Source: Oceanicola granulosus HTCC2516
GTDB lineage: Bacteria; Pseudomonadota; Alphaproteobacteria; Rhodobacterales; Rhodobacteraceae
Length of the DNA: 64,000 nucleotides
Assembly (NCBI RefSeq): GCF_000153305.1
Contig: NZ_CH724107.1
Coordinates: 1,423,482 to 1,487,481 of the forward strand
Direction of reading: 5' to 3'
In this document: positions 35,890-44,604 of the stretch, in pieces
Layout of the letters: each line of letters opens with the position of its first letter
How positions within the stretch are numbered: position 1 is the first letter of the stretch
Made by a program: the position numbers and the translations under genes
Notes under the pieces: model-generated
Told to the model about the DNA's origin: nothing
The model's input: only the letters and a program-made list of their open reading frames with translations
Database searches by the model: none

Positions 35890-37509
35890 ATGCCGATGCT
35901 GCGCCTTCACGCCACGCTGAGCGGGCTCCGCCCGAGCAACCTGATGATCCTCGCGGCCCTGCCGTTCATCGTCTGGCTCTTCGCGGTCTCGACGGATTAC
36001 AGCCGCGCGCTGCGCGCAATCCTCGGCATCGAGCCCGGGGCGAGCGCGCTGCTGCCGGGGGCGGCGCTGGCGGCGGCGCTGTTCGGGGGCGGCGTGGCCG
36101 GGGCGCTGCTGGCGAAGTTCGACAAGCCGCGGCGGGCGCGCGTCTCCTACGGCATCTCGGTGCTGGCGGGGGCGGTGCTGGCGCTGACCGACCTCGGCCA
36201 GCCCTTCGCGGCCTCGGTGGTGGCGAACTGGGTCGATCCCTTCGCCTCGCCACTGGTCGTGCCGGGCGAGACGCCGCGCCGGCTGGTGCCGGAGGCGGCC
36301 GGCGCGGTCGCGCGCACCGCGGCGCTGCTGGCCGGGGCGCTGGCACTGGCGACCGCCGCCGGGGCGATGCTGCCGGGCAAGCGGGCGCGGCGGGCGATGC
36401 TGGTGCTGCACGGGCTGGGGCTGGGCTGGCTGCTGCTGCTGGCGCATCTGGGCTTCGCGGTCGGCCTCGCCGTGACCATCCGCGCGGCCATCGTCGCCTA
36501 CCTGCTGGCGGCCCTGCTCGGGCTGGTCTGGGTCGGGCTGATGCAGCTGTCGCCCTCGCGCTGGACCTTCCGCCTCTTCGCCGCCGCCGCGCTCGCCTGC
36601 CTGGCCGCCGCGGGCTGGCACTATGCCCAGCCCAAACGCGGCTACAGCCTCGTCGGCGACATCGACGGCGCGGTCGCCATCGTGTCGGGGACGCCGCGCG
36701 GGCTGGTGGACACGGTGCGCTTCGGCGCCTTTCCCGAAGCCGGCGGCGCGGCGATCACCGTGCGCTCGTTCTTCGACGCCGCCGCCGCCACCGAGGCGCT
36801 GGCCGAGGGCACCCTGAGCGGTGCGCTGCTGCCCGAGGGCGCGGCGAGCGCCGCGCCGGTGTTCTGGCAGACCGCCGTGCTGCCGCCCGATGTCGCGGGG
36901 CGGGGCCTGGCGCTGCTGGTGCTCGGCGTGCTGATCGGGCTGATGACGCTCTGCGGGCTGCTCTACCGGCGGCATCCGCTGTCGGTCGCCTCGGAATTCC
37001 TGATCGACACGCTGCGCGGCATCCCGATGCTGGTCATCATCCTCTATATCGGCCTGCCGCTGGCGGGGGTGGTGAAGTCCTCGACCGGCGGCTTCATCGA
37101 CCCGCCCAACATGCTGCGCGGCATCATCGCCATGGCGATCGCCTATTCCGCCTACCTCGCCGAGATCTTCCGCGCCGGCATCAACGCGGTGCCGACGGGG
37201 CAGATAGAGGCGGCGCGCTCGCTCGGCCTGTCGCGCTGGTCGACGGCCCGCCACGTGATCCTGCCGCAGGCCTTCCGCATCGTGATTCCGCCGATGGGCA
37301 ACGAGTTCATCGCCATCCTCAAGGACACCTCGCTGCTGTCGATCCTGTCGATCCGCGACCTCACGCAGCGGATGCGCGAGTTCCAGTCGGCGAGCTTCCT
37401 GCCCTTCGCACCCTACAACACGGCTGCCATCGTCTATGTCCTGCTCACCCTCGTCGCCGCCAGCCTCATCGCCCGTGTCGAACACCGCTTCCGCCAGCAC
37501 CGGCACTGA
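35890..37509 (+). CDS. Enlarged amino acid ABC importer permease (HisM/AapQ type)
   Basis: 539 aa, more than twice the usual 220-240. The C-terminal half is a typical amino-acid permease core: DTLRGIPMLVIILYIGLPL, IAMAIAYSAYLAEIFRAG, and the EAA loop QIEAARSLGLSRWSTARHVI. The first core helix (AVGLAVTIRAAIVAYLLAAL, about 190) is split from it by a roughly 110-residue insert, as in AapQ/BztB. In addition there are about five extra membrane segments at the N terminus (1-175). No partner ATPase of the GlnQ type is encoded nearby, so it must borrow one. Confidence 0.85.
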   Translation: MPMLRLHATLSGLRPSNLMILAALPFIVWLFAVSTDYSRALRAILGIEPGASALLPGAALAAALFGGGVAGALLAKFDKPRRARVSYGISVLAGAVLALTDLGQPFAASVVANWVDPFASPLVVPGETPRRLVPEAAGAVARTAALLAGALALATAAGAMLPGKRARRAMLVLHGLGLGWLLLLAHLGFAVGLAVTIRAAIVAYLLAALLGLVWVGLMQLSPSRWTFRLFAAAALACLAAAGWHYAQPKRGYSLVGDIDGAVAIVSGTPRGLVDTVRFGAFPEAGGAAITVRSFFDAAAATEALAEGTLSGALLPEGAASAAPVFWQTAVLPPDVAGRGLALLVLGVLIGLMTLCGLLYRRHPLSVASEFLIDTLRGIPMLVIILYIGLPLAGVVKSSTGGFIDPPNMLRGIIAMAIAYSAYLAEIFRAGINAVPTGQIEAARSLGLSRWSTARHVILPQAFRIVIPPMGNEFIAILKDTSLLSILSIRDLTQRMREFQSASFLPFAPYNTAAIVYVLLTLVAASLIARVEHRFRQHRH

Positions 37510-38149
37510 ACCGCTGACCCTGATCACCGGCTCGGGCCGGGGGCTGGGGCGGGCGCTGGTGGCGGCCGCGCTGGCGCGCGGGCGGCGGGTGGTCGGGCTG
37601 GCGCGCTCGGGCGCGGGAGCGCTGGTGGAGACGGTGGAGCTGGACCTGGCCGACGCCGGGGCCATCGCGGCGGTGCCGGGGCGGTTGCCGGCGGGGCCGG
37701 TGGATCTGGTGATCCACAATGCGGGCGTACGCGGGCCGGTGAACGGGCTGGACGGGGTGACCCCCGAGGCCTTCGGCGAGGTGATGTCGGTCAACGTGCT
37801 TGCGCCGCTGTTGCTCACGCGGGCGCTGTTGCCGCGGCTGGCGCCGGGGGCGACGGTGGTCTTCATCTCGAGCCGGGCCGGCTCGTGCGCCGAGGGGGCG
37901 GATCCGGACAGGGACGATCTCTACGGGATGTCCAAGGCGGCGCTGAACCGCGGGATGGTGAAGCTGTCGCAGCACCATCCCCAGCGGTTCCTGGCGCTGC
38001 ATCCGGGATGGCTGCGCACGGACATGGGCGGGGGCGAGGCGGACCTCGACCCGGCGGAGGCGGCGGAAGGGCTGATGGAGCAGATCGACGATTCCGGGCT
38101 GCCGAGCGGGTGGTTCGGGGACTACGCGGGGGCGAAGGTGGGCTGGTAG
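37475..38149 (+). CDS. Short-chain dehydrogenase/reductase, substrate unknown
   Basis: 224 aa Rossmann-fold SDR: cofactor motif LITGSGRGLGRAL, HNAGVRGP, catalytic Ser in FISSRAGS and YGMSK as the Tyr-Lys pair. GTG 37475 is preferred; it overlaps the permease 3' end by 35 bp, and the ATG at 37436 would overlap by 74 bp. It belongs to the single-domain CsgA-like group. Last gene of the operon; its role in the proposed pathway is unclear. Confidence 0.8.
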   Translation: MSNTASASTGTEPLTLITGSGRGLGRALVAAALARGRRVVGLARSGAGALVETVELDLADAGAIAAVPGRLPAGPVDLVIHNAGVRGPVNGLDGVTPEAFGEVMSVNVLAPLLLTRALLPRLAPGATVVFISSRAGSCAEGADPDRDDLYGMSKAALNRGMVKLSQHHPQRFLALHPGWLRTDMGGGEADLDPAEAAEGLMEQIDDSGLPSGWFGDYAGAKVGW

Positions 38150-38179
38150 GGGCGGTCGGGGTGGCGCGTGTGAGCAGCG

Positions 38180-38570
38180 CGCCGGGAACGCCCTGCCCTT
38201 CGTGCTCTGGGCGCATCGTTCGAGCCGTTCCGCCCGGCCGCAGGCCGGGCAGCGCCGTCCCGCCCCCCCCGGGGCGGCGCTGTTGGCGAAGGTGGGGCCA
38301 AGTGCGGGATGCCGGGGCTTGTGTCGTTGTCGCTGGCGGCTCGACCGCCCCCCGGCGGGACGGCGCTGCCCTTCGGTGCCTCGGCGCATCCCCCGAGCCG
38401 TTCCCCCCCGCTGCACGCCGGGCAGCGCCGTCCCGCCCCCCCGGGGCGGCGCTCTTGGCGAAGGTGGGGCCAAGTGCGGGATGCCGGGGCTTGTGTCTCT
38501 GGCGCTGGCGGCTCGACCCGCCCCGGCGGGACGGCGCTGCCCTTCGTGCTCTGGGTGCCTCCCGCTCCCC
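38180..38570. repeat. Two-plus tandem copies of a 172-bp GC-rich element with internal inverted repeats
   Basis: The 436-bp gap between the convergent SDR (38149) and hydroxyproline gene (38586) is filled by a repeated element. The core around caagtgcgggatgccggggc occurs at 38299 and again at 38471, a period of 172 bp, with a partial third copy at the ends. Within each copy an 18-bp inverted pair (gggcagcgccgtcccgcc and its reverse complement) is about 105 bp apart. No open frame here has coding character. It resembles a dispersed intergenic (REP/BIME-like) element that may also end transcription. Confidence 0.85.
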
Positions 38571-38585
38571 GGCTGCCTTGCCGCC

Positions 38586-39614
38586 TCAGCGCGCGCCCCA
38601 GGTGTCGGTGAGCTTGTAGCCGCGGGGCCAGGGGTCGGTGGGGTCGAGCATGTGCTGGTGGGTGCCGGTGATCCAGCCGCGGCCGGAGAGCTCGGGGTGG
38701 ATCGCGGGGCGGCCGCCGACCTCGGTGGTGCCGAGGATGCGGCCGGCGAAGGTCGAGCCGATGAGGGAGCGCACCGTGAGGCGGTCGCCTTCCCCCATCT
38801 CGCCGCGGGCGTGCAGCACGGCCATGCGGGCGGAGAGCGCGGTGCCGGTGGGGGAGCGGTCGATCTTGCCGGGCTGGATCGCGACGGCGGCGGCGGCGCT
38901 GAGCTCGGTGCCGTCGCGGGTGACGGGGCCGGCGAAGAGGCAGAAGGAGATGTGGCGCCAGTCCGGGTTGTCGGGGTGGTGGAAGCCGAGGGCGGCGTTG
39001 GCGGCGTCGGTGATGCGCACGCCGAGGCGGGCCAGCGCGTGCGCCTCCTCCGCCACCAGCGCGAAGCCGAGCGCGGCGGCGTCGACGATGACGAAGCTGT
39101 CGCCGCCGTAGGCGGTGTCGACGCGCAGGGTGCCGAGCCCCTCGACCTCGAGCGGCACGTCGAGCTTGTCGGCGAAGCTCGGGAGGTTCTGCACGAAGAT
39201 CCGCTCGGCCTTGCCGTCGCGACACTCGGCGCGCACCCGCACCAGCCCGCCGGGCGCCTCGAGGGTCAGCTCGGTGACGGGCTCGGTCATCGCGACGAGG
39301 CCGGCGTCGAGCAGGACGGTGGCGACGCAGATCGCGTTGGAGCCGGACATCGGCGGCGTGTCCTCGGGCTCCATGATGATGAAGGCGGCGTCGGCGCGCG
39401 GGTCCTTGGGCGGGACCAGCAGGTTGACGTGGCGAAACACCCCGCCGCGCGGCTCGTGCAGGACGAAGTCGCGCAGGGTGCCGTCGCGGGCGATCCAGCG
39501 GCTCTGCTCCCAGAGCGTCTCGCCCGGGGGCGGGGCGACGCCGCCGACGATGACGTCGCCGACCTCGCCCTCGGCATGGGCGGAGATGACGTGGACGATC
39601 CTGGTGCTGCGCAT
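38586..39614 (-). CDS. Proline-racemase-family enzyme, probable trans-3-hydroxy-L-proline dehydratase
   Basis: 342 aa. The family's two catalytic positions are changed: the first reads [12 protein letters not shown] (Ser90 where racemases have Cys) and the second [12 protein letters not shown] (Thr256 in place of Cys). Loss of the second cysteine to threonine marks the dehydratase branch, which converts trans-3-hydroxyproline to pyrroline-2-carboxylate. The P2C reductase encoded 1.2 kb away would then make proline. Start ATG 39614, 23 bp after the 4-hydroxyproline epimerase stop, so the two form an operon. Confidence 0.8.
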   Translation of the reverse strand: MRSTRIVHVISAHAEGEVGDVIVGGVAPPPGETLWEQSRWIARDGTLRDFVLHEPRGGVFRHVNLLVPPKDPRADAAFIIMEPEDTPPMSGSNAICVATVLLDAGLVAMTEPVTELTLEAPGGLVRVRAECRDGKAERIFVQNLPSFADKLDVPLEVEGLGTLRVDTAYGGDSFVIVDAAALGFALVAEEAHALARLGVRITDAANAALGFHHPDNPDWRHISFCLFAGPVTRDGTELSAAAAVAIQPGKIDRSPTGTALSARMAVLHARGEMGEGDRLTVRSLIGSTFAGRILGTTEVGGRPAIHPELSGRGWITGTHQHMLDPTDPWPRGYKLTDTWGAR

Positions 39615-39637
39615 GGGGCGGGCTCCTCCGGGTGGCG

Positions 39638-40639
39638 TCAGGTGACGACGAAGCCCTGCGCGAAGGGGTCGCGCGCGTCGATGAACAGGGTGTTGTAGCC
39701 CGTCACGCGCGCCCAGCCGGCGATGGAGGGGACGATGGCGGGGCGTCCGGCGACCTCGGTGGCGGCCTCGACGCGGCCGTCGAAGAGCGAGCCGATGATC
39801 GATTCGTGGACGAAGGCGTCGCCCGGCGCGAGCTGTCCGCGCGCCGCGAGCTGGGCCATGCGGGCGGAGGTGCCGGTGCCGCAGGGGGAGCGGTCGATGG
39901 CCTTGTCGCCGTAGAACACCGCGTTGCGCGCATCCGCCCGCTCGTGGCGCGGCGCGCCGGTCCAGAGGATATGGCTGAGGCCCTCGATCTCGGGGTGCTC
40001 GGGGTGAACGAATTGGTACTTCGCGTTGAGCGCGGCGCGCAGCTTCGGGCTGAGGCCGACGAGCTCGGCGGCGGAGAGGTCGGCCATGTCGGTGTAGCCG
40101 GGCTGCGGCTCGACGATGGCGTAGAAGTTGCCGCCGTAGGCGACGTCGACGGTGATCTCGCCGACGCCGTCGACGCGGGCGGTGAGGCCCTCGGCGTGGA
40201 GGAAGGCGGGCACGTTGGTCAGCCGCACTTCCTCGACGTGCGCGCCCTCCTGCCGGTAGGTGACGTCGACCCGCCCGGCGGGCGTGTCGAGGCGCAGCTG
40301 GCCGGGCGTGGCGGGGCGGACGAGGCCGTGCTCGAGGGCGAAGGTGACGGTGCCGATGGTGCCGTGGCCGCACATCGGCAGGCAGCCGGAGGTCTCGATG
40401 AAGAGCACGGCGATGTCGCAATCGTCGCGGGTGGGCGGATAGAGGATCGCGCCCGACATCTGGTCGTGGCCGCGCGGCTCGAACATCAGGCCGGTGCGGA
40501 TCCAGTCGTACTCGGCGAGGAAGTGGGCGCGCTTCTCCAGCATCGTCGCGCCGCGCAGGTGCGGCGCGCCGCCGGTGACGAGGCGGACGGGGTTGCCGCA
40601 GGTGTGGCCGTCGATGCAGGGGAAGATGTGGCGGGTCAT
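39638..40639 (-). CDS. 4-hydroxyproline 2-epimerase (proline racemase family)
   Basis: 333 aa with both catalytic cysteines: Cys90 in [10 protein letters not shown] and Cys253 in [12 protein letters not shown]. The N terminus [19 protein letters not shown] is typical of the 4-hydroxyproline epimerase subgroup. It interconverts trans-4-hydroxy-L-proline and cis-4-hydroxy-D-proline, the first step of bacterial hydroxyproline breakdown. ATG 40639; the divergent P2C reductase starts 161 bp away, with a TTGTCGACAA palindrome between. Proline racemase is the alternative but less likely here. Confidence 0.85.
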   Translation of the reverse strand: MTRHIFPCIDGHTCGNPVRLVTGGAPHLRGATMLEKRAHFLAEYDWIRTGLMFEPRGHDQMSGAILYPPTRDDCDIAVLFIETSGCLPMCGHGTIGTVTFALEHGLVRPATPGQLRLDTPAGRVDVTYRQEGAHVEEVRLTNVPAFLHAEGLTARVDGVGEITVDVAYGGNFYAIVEPQPGYTDMADLSAAELVGLSPKLRAALNAKYQFVHPEHPEIEGLSHILWTGAPRHERADARNAVFYGDKAIDRSPCGTGTSARMAQLAARGQLAPGDAFVHESIIGSLFDGRVEAATEVAGRPAIVPSIAGWARVTGYNTLFIDARDPFAQGFVVT

Positions 40640-40705
40640 GCAGGGCTCCGGATGCGACCGGGCGATAGTGCGGCCGCAACGGGGAGCATGCAAGGTATAT
40701 TGACG

Positions 40706-40715
40706 TTGTCGACAA
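40706..40715. promoter_or_regulatory. GntR-type operator palindrome between the epimerase and P2C reductase
   Basis: Perfect 10-bp palindrome TTGTCGACAA in the 160-bp divergent promoter region, next to an AT-rich stretch. The same word occurs before the DapA-family gene (44579-44588) and, with one change, before the GntR regulator itself (45320-45329). GntR/FCD regulators commonly bind TTGT-N-ACAA palindromes. Confidence 0.7.
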
Positions 40716-40799
40716 GGGCGGCGGACCGGGCCTGCGGGCCCTTTCCCCTGCCCCGCATTCGTGGTGGTCTCTGCCGGAATCCGAGCCGAGGAGAGAGCC

Positions 40800-41831
40800 A
40801 TGACCGAGACCCGCACCAGCTTCGCCGCGCTCGCCGAGGACGTGGGCGCCATCTTCGAGCGTGCCGGGCTCGTGGCCTCGCAGGCCCGCGCGCTGGGGCG
40901 GGTGATTGCGGCCGGGGAGCGGGACGCCTGCAAATCGCACGGCATCTACCGGATCGAGGGCTGCCTGAAGACCATCGCGGCCGGCAAGGTGGCCGCCGGG
41001 GCGGAGCCGGAGGTGACGGGCGAGGACGGCGCGGTGGTGCGGGTGAGCGCGCATGGCGGGTTCTCGGTGGCCGCGTTCGAGATGGGCGTGCCGCGGCTCG
41101 AGGCGCGGGCGCGGGCGCACGGGGTGGCGGCGCTCGTCATCAACGACTGCGTGCACTTCTCGGCGCTCTGGCCGGAGATCGAGGCGCTGACGGAGCGCGA
41201 CCTCGCGGCGCTGGCGATGTGCCCGAGCTATGCCAGCGTCGCGCCGGCCGGCGGGGCGGCGCCCTTGCTGGGGACCAACCCGATGGCCTTCGGCTGGCCG
41301 CGCGCGGAGGCGCCGCCCTACGTGTTCGACTTCGCCACCAGCGTCGCGGCGCGCGGCGAGATCGAGCTGCACCGCAAGGCGGGCAAGGCGCTGCCGGACG
41401 GCTGGGCGATCGACGCGGACGGCGCGCCGACGACCGACCCGGAGGCGGCGCTGGCGGGAGCGATGCTGCCGTTCGGGGCGCACAAGGGCTCGGCGATCTC
41501 GACGATGATCGAGCTGCTGGCGGGGGTGATGATCGGCGACCTGACCAGCCCCGAGGCGCTCGAGGCGGTCGGGACCACCGCCCTCGCCCCGCGCCACGGC
41601 GAGCTGATCCTCGCCTTCGATCCGGCCCGGCTCGCCGGGGGGCGGGGCGATCCGCTGGCGCGGGCGGAGGTGCTGTTCGAGGCGATCCAGGGCCAGGGCG
41701 CGCGCCTGCCCTCGCAGCGCCGCTTCAGGGCCCGCGCCGCGGCCGAGCGCGACGGGATCGCGCTCGGCGAGGAGGACGTGGCGATGCTGGCGCGGTTCCG
41801 GCGCGACGGGCTGGCGGCGCTGGAGGGCTGA
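40800..41831 (+). CDS. Delta1-pyrroline-2-carboxylate / piperideine-2-carboxylate reductase (MDH2/LDH2 family)
   Basis: 343 aa NAD(P)H enzyme of the malate/L-lactate dehydrogenase type II family. The landmarks [11 protein letters not shown] (His47), [10 protein letters not shown] and [18 protein letters not shown] are those of the DpkA/LhpD branch that reduces cyclic imines. Its substrate is the product of the trans-3-hydroxyproline dehydratase encoded divergently, giving L-proline; such enzymes also reduce piperideine-2-carboxylate from lysine. ATG 40800 has a ggagagag ribosome site. It shares an operator region with the epimerase. Confidence 0.88.
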   Translation: MTETRTSFAALAEDVGAIFERAGLVASQARALGRVIAAGERDACKSHGIYRIEGCLKTIAAGKVAAGAEPEVTGEDGAVVRVSAHGGFSVAAFEMGVPRLEARARAHGVAALVINDCVHFSALWPEIEALTERDLAALAMCPSYASVAPAGGAAPLLGTNPMAFGWPRAEAPPYVFDFATSVAARGEIELHRKAGKALPDGWAIDADGAPTTDPEAALAGAMLPFGAHKGSAISTMIELLAGVMIGDLTSPEALEAVGTTALAPRHGELILAFDPARLAGGRGDPLARAEVLFEAIQGQGARLPSQRRFRARAAAERDGIALGEEDVAMLARFRRDGLAALEG

Positions 41832-41834
41832 GCC

Positions 41835-42656
41835 TCAGCGGGCCGCGACGGTCCGCGCGAGGGCGTCGATCTCCTCGGCGAGGATCCGCGGGTGGTCCTC
41901 GGGGGTGAAGTGCTTGCCGCCCTCGATGCGCCGCAGCGGGGCGTCGAGGTCTTTCGCGAGGCGCTCGCCGTACTCGATCTCCTGGAACTCGTCGGCCGCG
42001 CCCCAGACGATGCGGGCGGGGATGCCGAGCGTCGGCAGGCGGTCGGCGATGGCCTTGGTGTCCTCGACGTCGAGCGACCGGGCCTGCCGCACGAAGGCCT
42101 CGGCCTCGCCGTGGCGGTCGTAGTGCGGGGCGTGGGCGTCGTAGGCGGCCTCGGCGGCGGCGTCGGTCTCGTGGCCCTTGGAGAACATCATCCTGAGCAG
42201 CTGGTGGAACGAGCCGTCGGGGGCGTGCCTGGCGATGGAGCCGGCCTTGGCGACGGCGCTGACCAGCGGGACGGGCCAGGAATCGTAGCTGATCGCGTTG
42301 GTCAGCAGAAGGCCGCTGACCATCTCGGGATGGCGCACCGCCGCGATCTGGGCGACGCCGCCGCCGAGGTCGTGCCCGGCGAGGACGGCGCGCCCGATGC
42401 CCAGCTCGCGCATCCACGCGACGAGGTAGTCGGCCTGCTTCGCCACCGAGATGTCGCGCTCGCGGCCCTCGGGAATCAACGCGCCGTAGCCCGGCATCTC
42501 CCACGCCAGCACCCGGCGGCCCTCGATCAGCGGCGCCACCTCGCGCCAGAGGGCGGGACAGGTGGGGATGCCGTGGAGCAGGATGACGGGCTCCCCCGCC
42601 CCGGCCTCCTCCCAGCGCATTCGGATGCCGTCGACGTCGGTGCTGTGGCTCTGCAT
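41835..42656 (-). CDS. Alpha/beta hydrolase (epoxide hydrolase / haloalkane dehalogenase-like)
   Basis: 273 aa alpha/beta hydrolase. Oxyanion motif LLHGIPTCPALW, nucleophile elbow LAGHDLGGGVAQ with aspartate as nucleophile, and the catalytic histidine in GGKHFTPEDHP. An Asp nucleophile is typical of epoxide hydrolases and haloalkane dehalogenases, not esterases. Converges on the P2C reductase with 3 bp between. Its role in the surrounding hydroxyproline genes is unknown. Confidence 0.85.
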   Translation of the reverse strand: MQSHSTDVDGIRMRWEEAGAGEPVILLHGIPTCPALWREVAPLIEGRRVLAWEMPGYGALIPEGRERDISVAKQADYLVAWMRELGIGRAVLAGHDLGGGVAQIAAVRHPEMVSGLLLTNAISYDSWPVPLVSAVAKAGSIARHAPDGSFHQLLRMMFSKGHETDAAAEAAYDAHAPHYDRHGEAEAFVRQARSLDVEDTKAIADRLPTLGIPARIVWGAADEFQEIEYGERLAKDLDAPLRRIEGGKHFTPEDHPRILAEEIDALARTVAAR

Positions 42657-42873
42657 GGCGTGCTCCTTGGGGTGCGGTTGGCTGGGGGACCAACCTGCGC
42701 CGGCGGTGGGCGTTCCTGCGGAGCGGGGGGTTGAGTGGGTTTTGTGGGGGGCGTCGGATCCCGGGAAACGCCCCGAACGTGTGCAGTGGACGGATGATCG
42801 AATCGTGAGCTACTGTGCCGATCAGCACCTACTTCATCAATTAATGTAGTTAATCTAAGATTGGCGGGTTCAT

Positions 42874-43506
42874 ATGGACAGCTACGATGTCTGGGATCAA
42901 AGGGTAGCTCAAGAGGCTGACAGGCTCGCCCTCAATGAGGGCTACAAGATCCTATATGTTCCGTGGAGTACAATTGGAGAAGCAGATACAGCCTTCTTGT
43001 CGCTGAACCCAGGCCGTCCGCCGCAGAACGCGGATTTGCAAACACTCTCGGATGAGCGCGGCAATTCCTATGAAATTGAAAAGGATGTCACTGCATCTCC
43101 AATCACAGCCCAGTTCCTTGCACTCGCGGAGATGCTCGATCGGAGACCGAGGGAGATACTTACCGGGGTAGTAGCGCCATTCAGGAGCAATCGCTGGAAA
43201 GGACTGGAGCTTTATCAACGTCGGGGGGCGTTGAGCCTTGGGAAGAAATTTTGGCAGCAAGTGTTTTCGTTGAAGCTTCCAAAGCGAGTAATCGCCTGCT
43301 GCCCAGAAGCGGTCGAGCTGACGAAGGAAATCTTAGGAGCCAAGTTAGAAACATCATTAGCTTCAGGCTGGGGCAAGACGATGCTTCATCGTTATCGCGC
43401 TAAGAACGGCGCTTTAATTGCACAGATACCGCATCTGTCGACCTTTAAGTTGCTGAGCAGACCGCAGTGTCACGGCCCGCTTCGCGAGATTCTCGAACTT
43501 ACTTAA
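42874..43506 (+). CDS. Low-GC foreign gene, possible uracil-DNA-glycosylase-fold protein
   Basis: 210 aa. Base composition is near 50% GC with A/T third positions, unlike both neighbours, and the preceding 90 bp are AT-rich. The N-terminal part has AFLSLNPGRPP (41-51) and the C-terminal part IPHLSTFKLLSRPQ (185-198); these resemble motifs A and B of the UDG superfamily, but the match is weak and I would not assign activity. It sits alone between the hydrolase and the DapA-family gene, interrupting the hydroxyproline genes, which suggests recent acquisition. Confidence 0.75.
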   Translation: MDSYDVWDQRVAQEADRLALNEGYKILYVPWSTIGEADTAFLSLNPGRPPQNADLQTLSDERGNSYEIEKDVTASPITAQFLALAEMLDRRPREILTGVVAPFRSNRWKGLELYQRRGALSLGKKFWQQVFSLKLPKRVIACCPEAVELTKEILGAKLETSLASGWGKTMLHRYRAKNGALIAQIPHLSTFKLLSRPQCHGPLREILELT

Positions 43507-43548
43507 TTGATCGCCCGACTTCATGCCTCCCGGCGAATTCTGCATGCC

Positions 43549-44490
43549 TCAACCCACCTCCCCACTCCAACCCGCGTACCAGTCGCGGAAGAGCTTGAAC
43601 TGGGCTTCGGCGTAGCCGCGCTGGCTGTCGCTGAGGGCGTCGGTCTCGTTGAAGTGGAGGCGGTAGGCGTCGTCGCCGGCGAGGACCATGAGGTGCTTGT
43701 AGTAGAGCACGAGGTCGGGGCCCTCGTCGAAGGAGGAGAGGACGTGCATGGCCGCGTCGAGCTCCCGGGCGCGGCGGCGGGCGGTGGGGTCGCCGGCGGC
43801 GGCCTGCTGGGAGAGCTCGACGAGGTGCAGGACCTCGCGGGGCAGGACGTTGCCGATGCCGGTGATCGCGCCGACGGCGCCGCAATTGACGAAGCCGTGG
43901 AAGACGTTGGTGTCGACGCCGACCATCAGCAGGACGTCGTCGTCGCCGCTGGTGATCGTCTCGGCGGCGTAGAGCAGGTCGGCGCTGCCGCCGAATTCCT
44001 TGAAGCCGACGAGGTTGGGGTGCTCGGCGCGCAGGGCGAAGAACAGGTCGGCGCGGGTGGCGAAGCCGTAGTAGGGCGAGTTGTAGATGACGGCCGGCAG
44101 GTCGGGGGCGGCGGCGAGGACCGCCTTGAAGTGGGCCTTCTGGGCGGCGGGGGCGGTGCCGCGCGAGAGCACGCGGGGGATGACCATGAGCCCCTCGGCC
44201 CCGACCTCGGCGGCGTGGCGGGCATGGGCGACGGCGCTGGCGGTGTTGACCGCGCCGGTGCCGACGATGACCGGCACGCCCGCCTGCACCAGCCGCGCCA
44301 CCCCTTCCATGCGCTGCGCGTCGGTCAGCAGCGGCCAGTCGCCCATGGAGCCGCAATAGACGACGGCGCGCATGCCCGCGTCGATCAGCTCGCGGCCCTT
44401 GCGCACGAGGGCGTCGTAGTCGGGCGCGCGGTCGGGGGTGCAGGGGGTCATCAGCGCGGGGATGCAGCCGGAAAAGATGCTGGCGGTCAT
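43549..44490 (-). CDS. DapA-family aldolase/deaminase, probable pyrroline-4-hydroxy-2-carboxylate deaminase
   Basis: 313 aa class I (Schiff base) enzyme of the DHDPS/NAL family: PALMTPCTPDRAPDYDALV, YCGSMGDWPLLT, Tyr136 in VIYNSPYYGFATR and Schiff-base Lys164 in VGFKEFGGSADL. True DHDPS has GTTGE where this has GSMGD. In bacterial 4-hydroxyproline pathways a member of this family (HypD/LhpC) deaminates pyrroline-4-hydroxy-2-carboxylate to 2-oxoglutarate semialdehyde, which fits the nearby epimerase and the shared operator. ATG 44490 preferred over upstream frame. The linking oxidase and semialdehyde dehydrogenase are not in the window. Confidence 0.8.
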   Translation of the reverse strand: MTASIFSGCIPALMTPCTPDRAPDYDALVRKGRELIDAGMRAVVYCGSMGDWPLLTDAQRMEGVARLVQAGVPVIVGTGAVNTASAVAHARHAAEVGAEGLMVIPRVLSRGTAPAAQKAHFKAVLAAAPDLPAVIYNSPYYGFATRADLFFALRAEHPNLVGFKEFGGSADLLYAAETITSGDDDVLLMVGVDTNVFHGFVNCGAVGAITGIGNVLPREVLHLVELSQQAAAGDPTARRRARELDAAMHVLSSFDEGPDLVLYYKHLMVLAGDDAYRLHFNETDALSDSQRGYAEAQFKLFRDWYAGWSGEVG

Positions 44491-44578
44491 GTGGTGTCTC
44501 CTCGGGTCGGTGCTCGGCCGGCGGCGGCGCGACGCGCGCGCCCCTGCCCTCGCCCGGAGCATACGGTTTGTATTTTGT

Positions 44579-44588
44579 TTGTCGACAA
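44579..44588. promoter_or_regulatory. GntR-type operator upstream of the DapA-family gene
   Basis: Perfect TTGTCGACAA palindrome in an AT-rich stretch, 90 bp upstream of the ATG at 44490 and 17 bp past the end of the GntR gene. Same word as at 40706-40715. Confidence 0.7.
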
Positions 44589-44604
44589 GAAACCGCGACG
44601 GCGG

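Noticed and set aside
35779..37866. A 695-codon minus-strand frame opposite the amino-acid permease
   Set aside because: Low-complexity Gln/Arg/His/Gly sequence without a recognisable domain; shadow of a membrane protein gene.
38180..38570. Possible CRISPR array in the repeat region
   Set aside because: Only two long (172 bp) imperfect copies without short identical repeats and unique spacers.
38586..41597. A single 1003-codon frame that would fuse upstream sequence to the hydroxyproline dehydratase
   Set aside because: Only the last 342 codons match the family; the rest is an out-of-frame reading of the epimerase and reductase genes.
43549..44490. Annotation as true dihydrodipicolinate synthase for lysine biosynthesis
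   Set aside because: The GTTGE-type motif of DHDPS is altered to GSMGD and the gene shares a regulator and operator with hydroxyproline genes.
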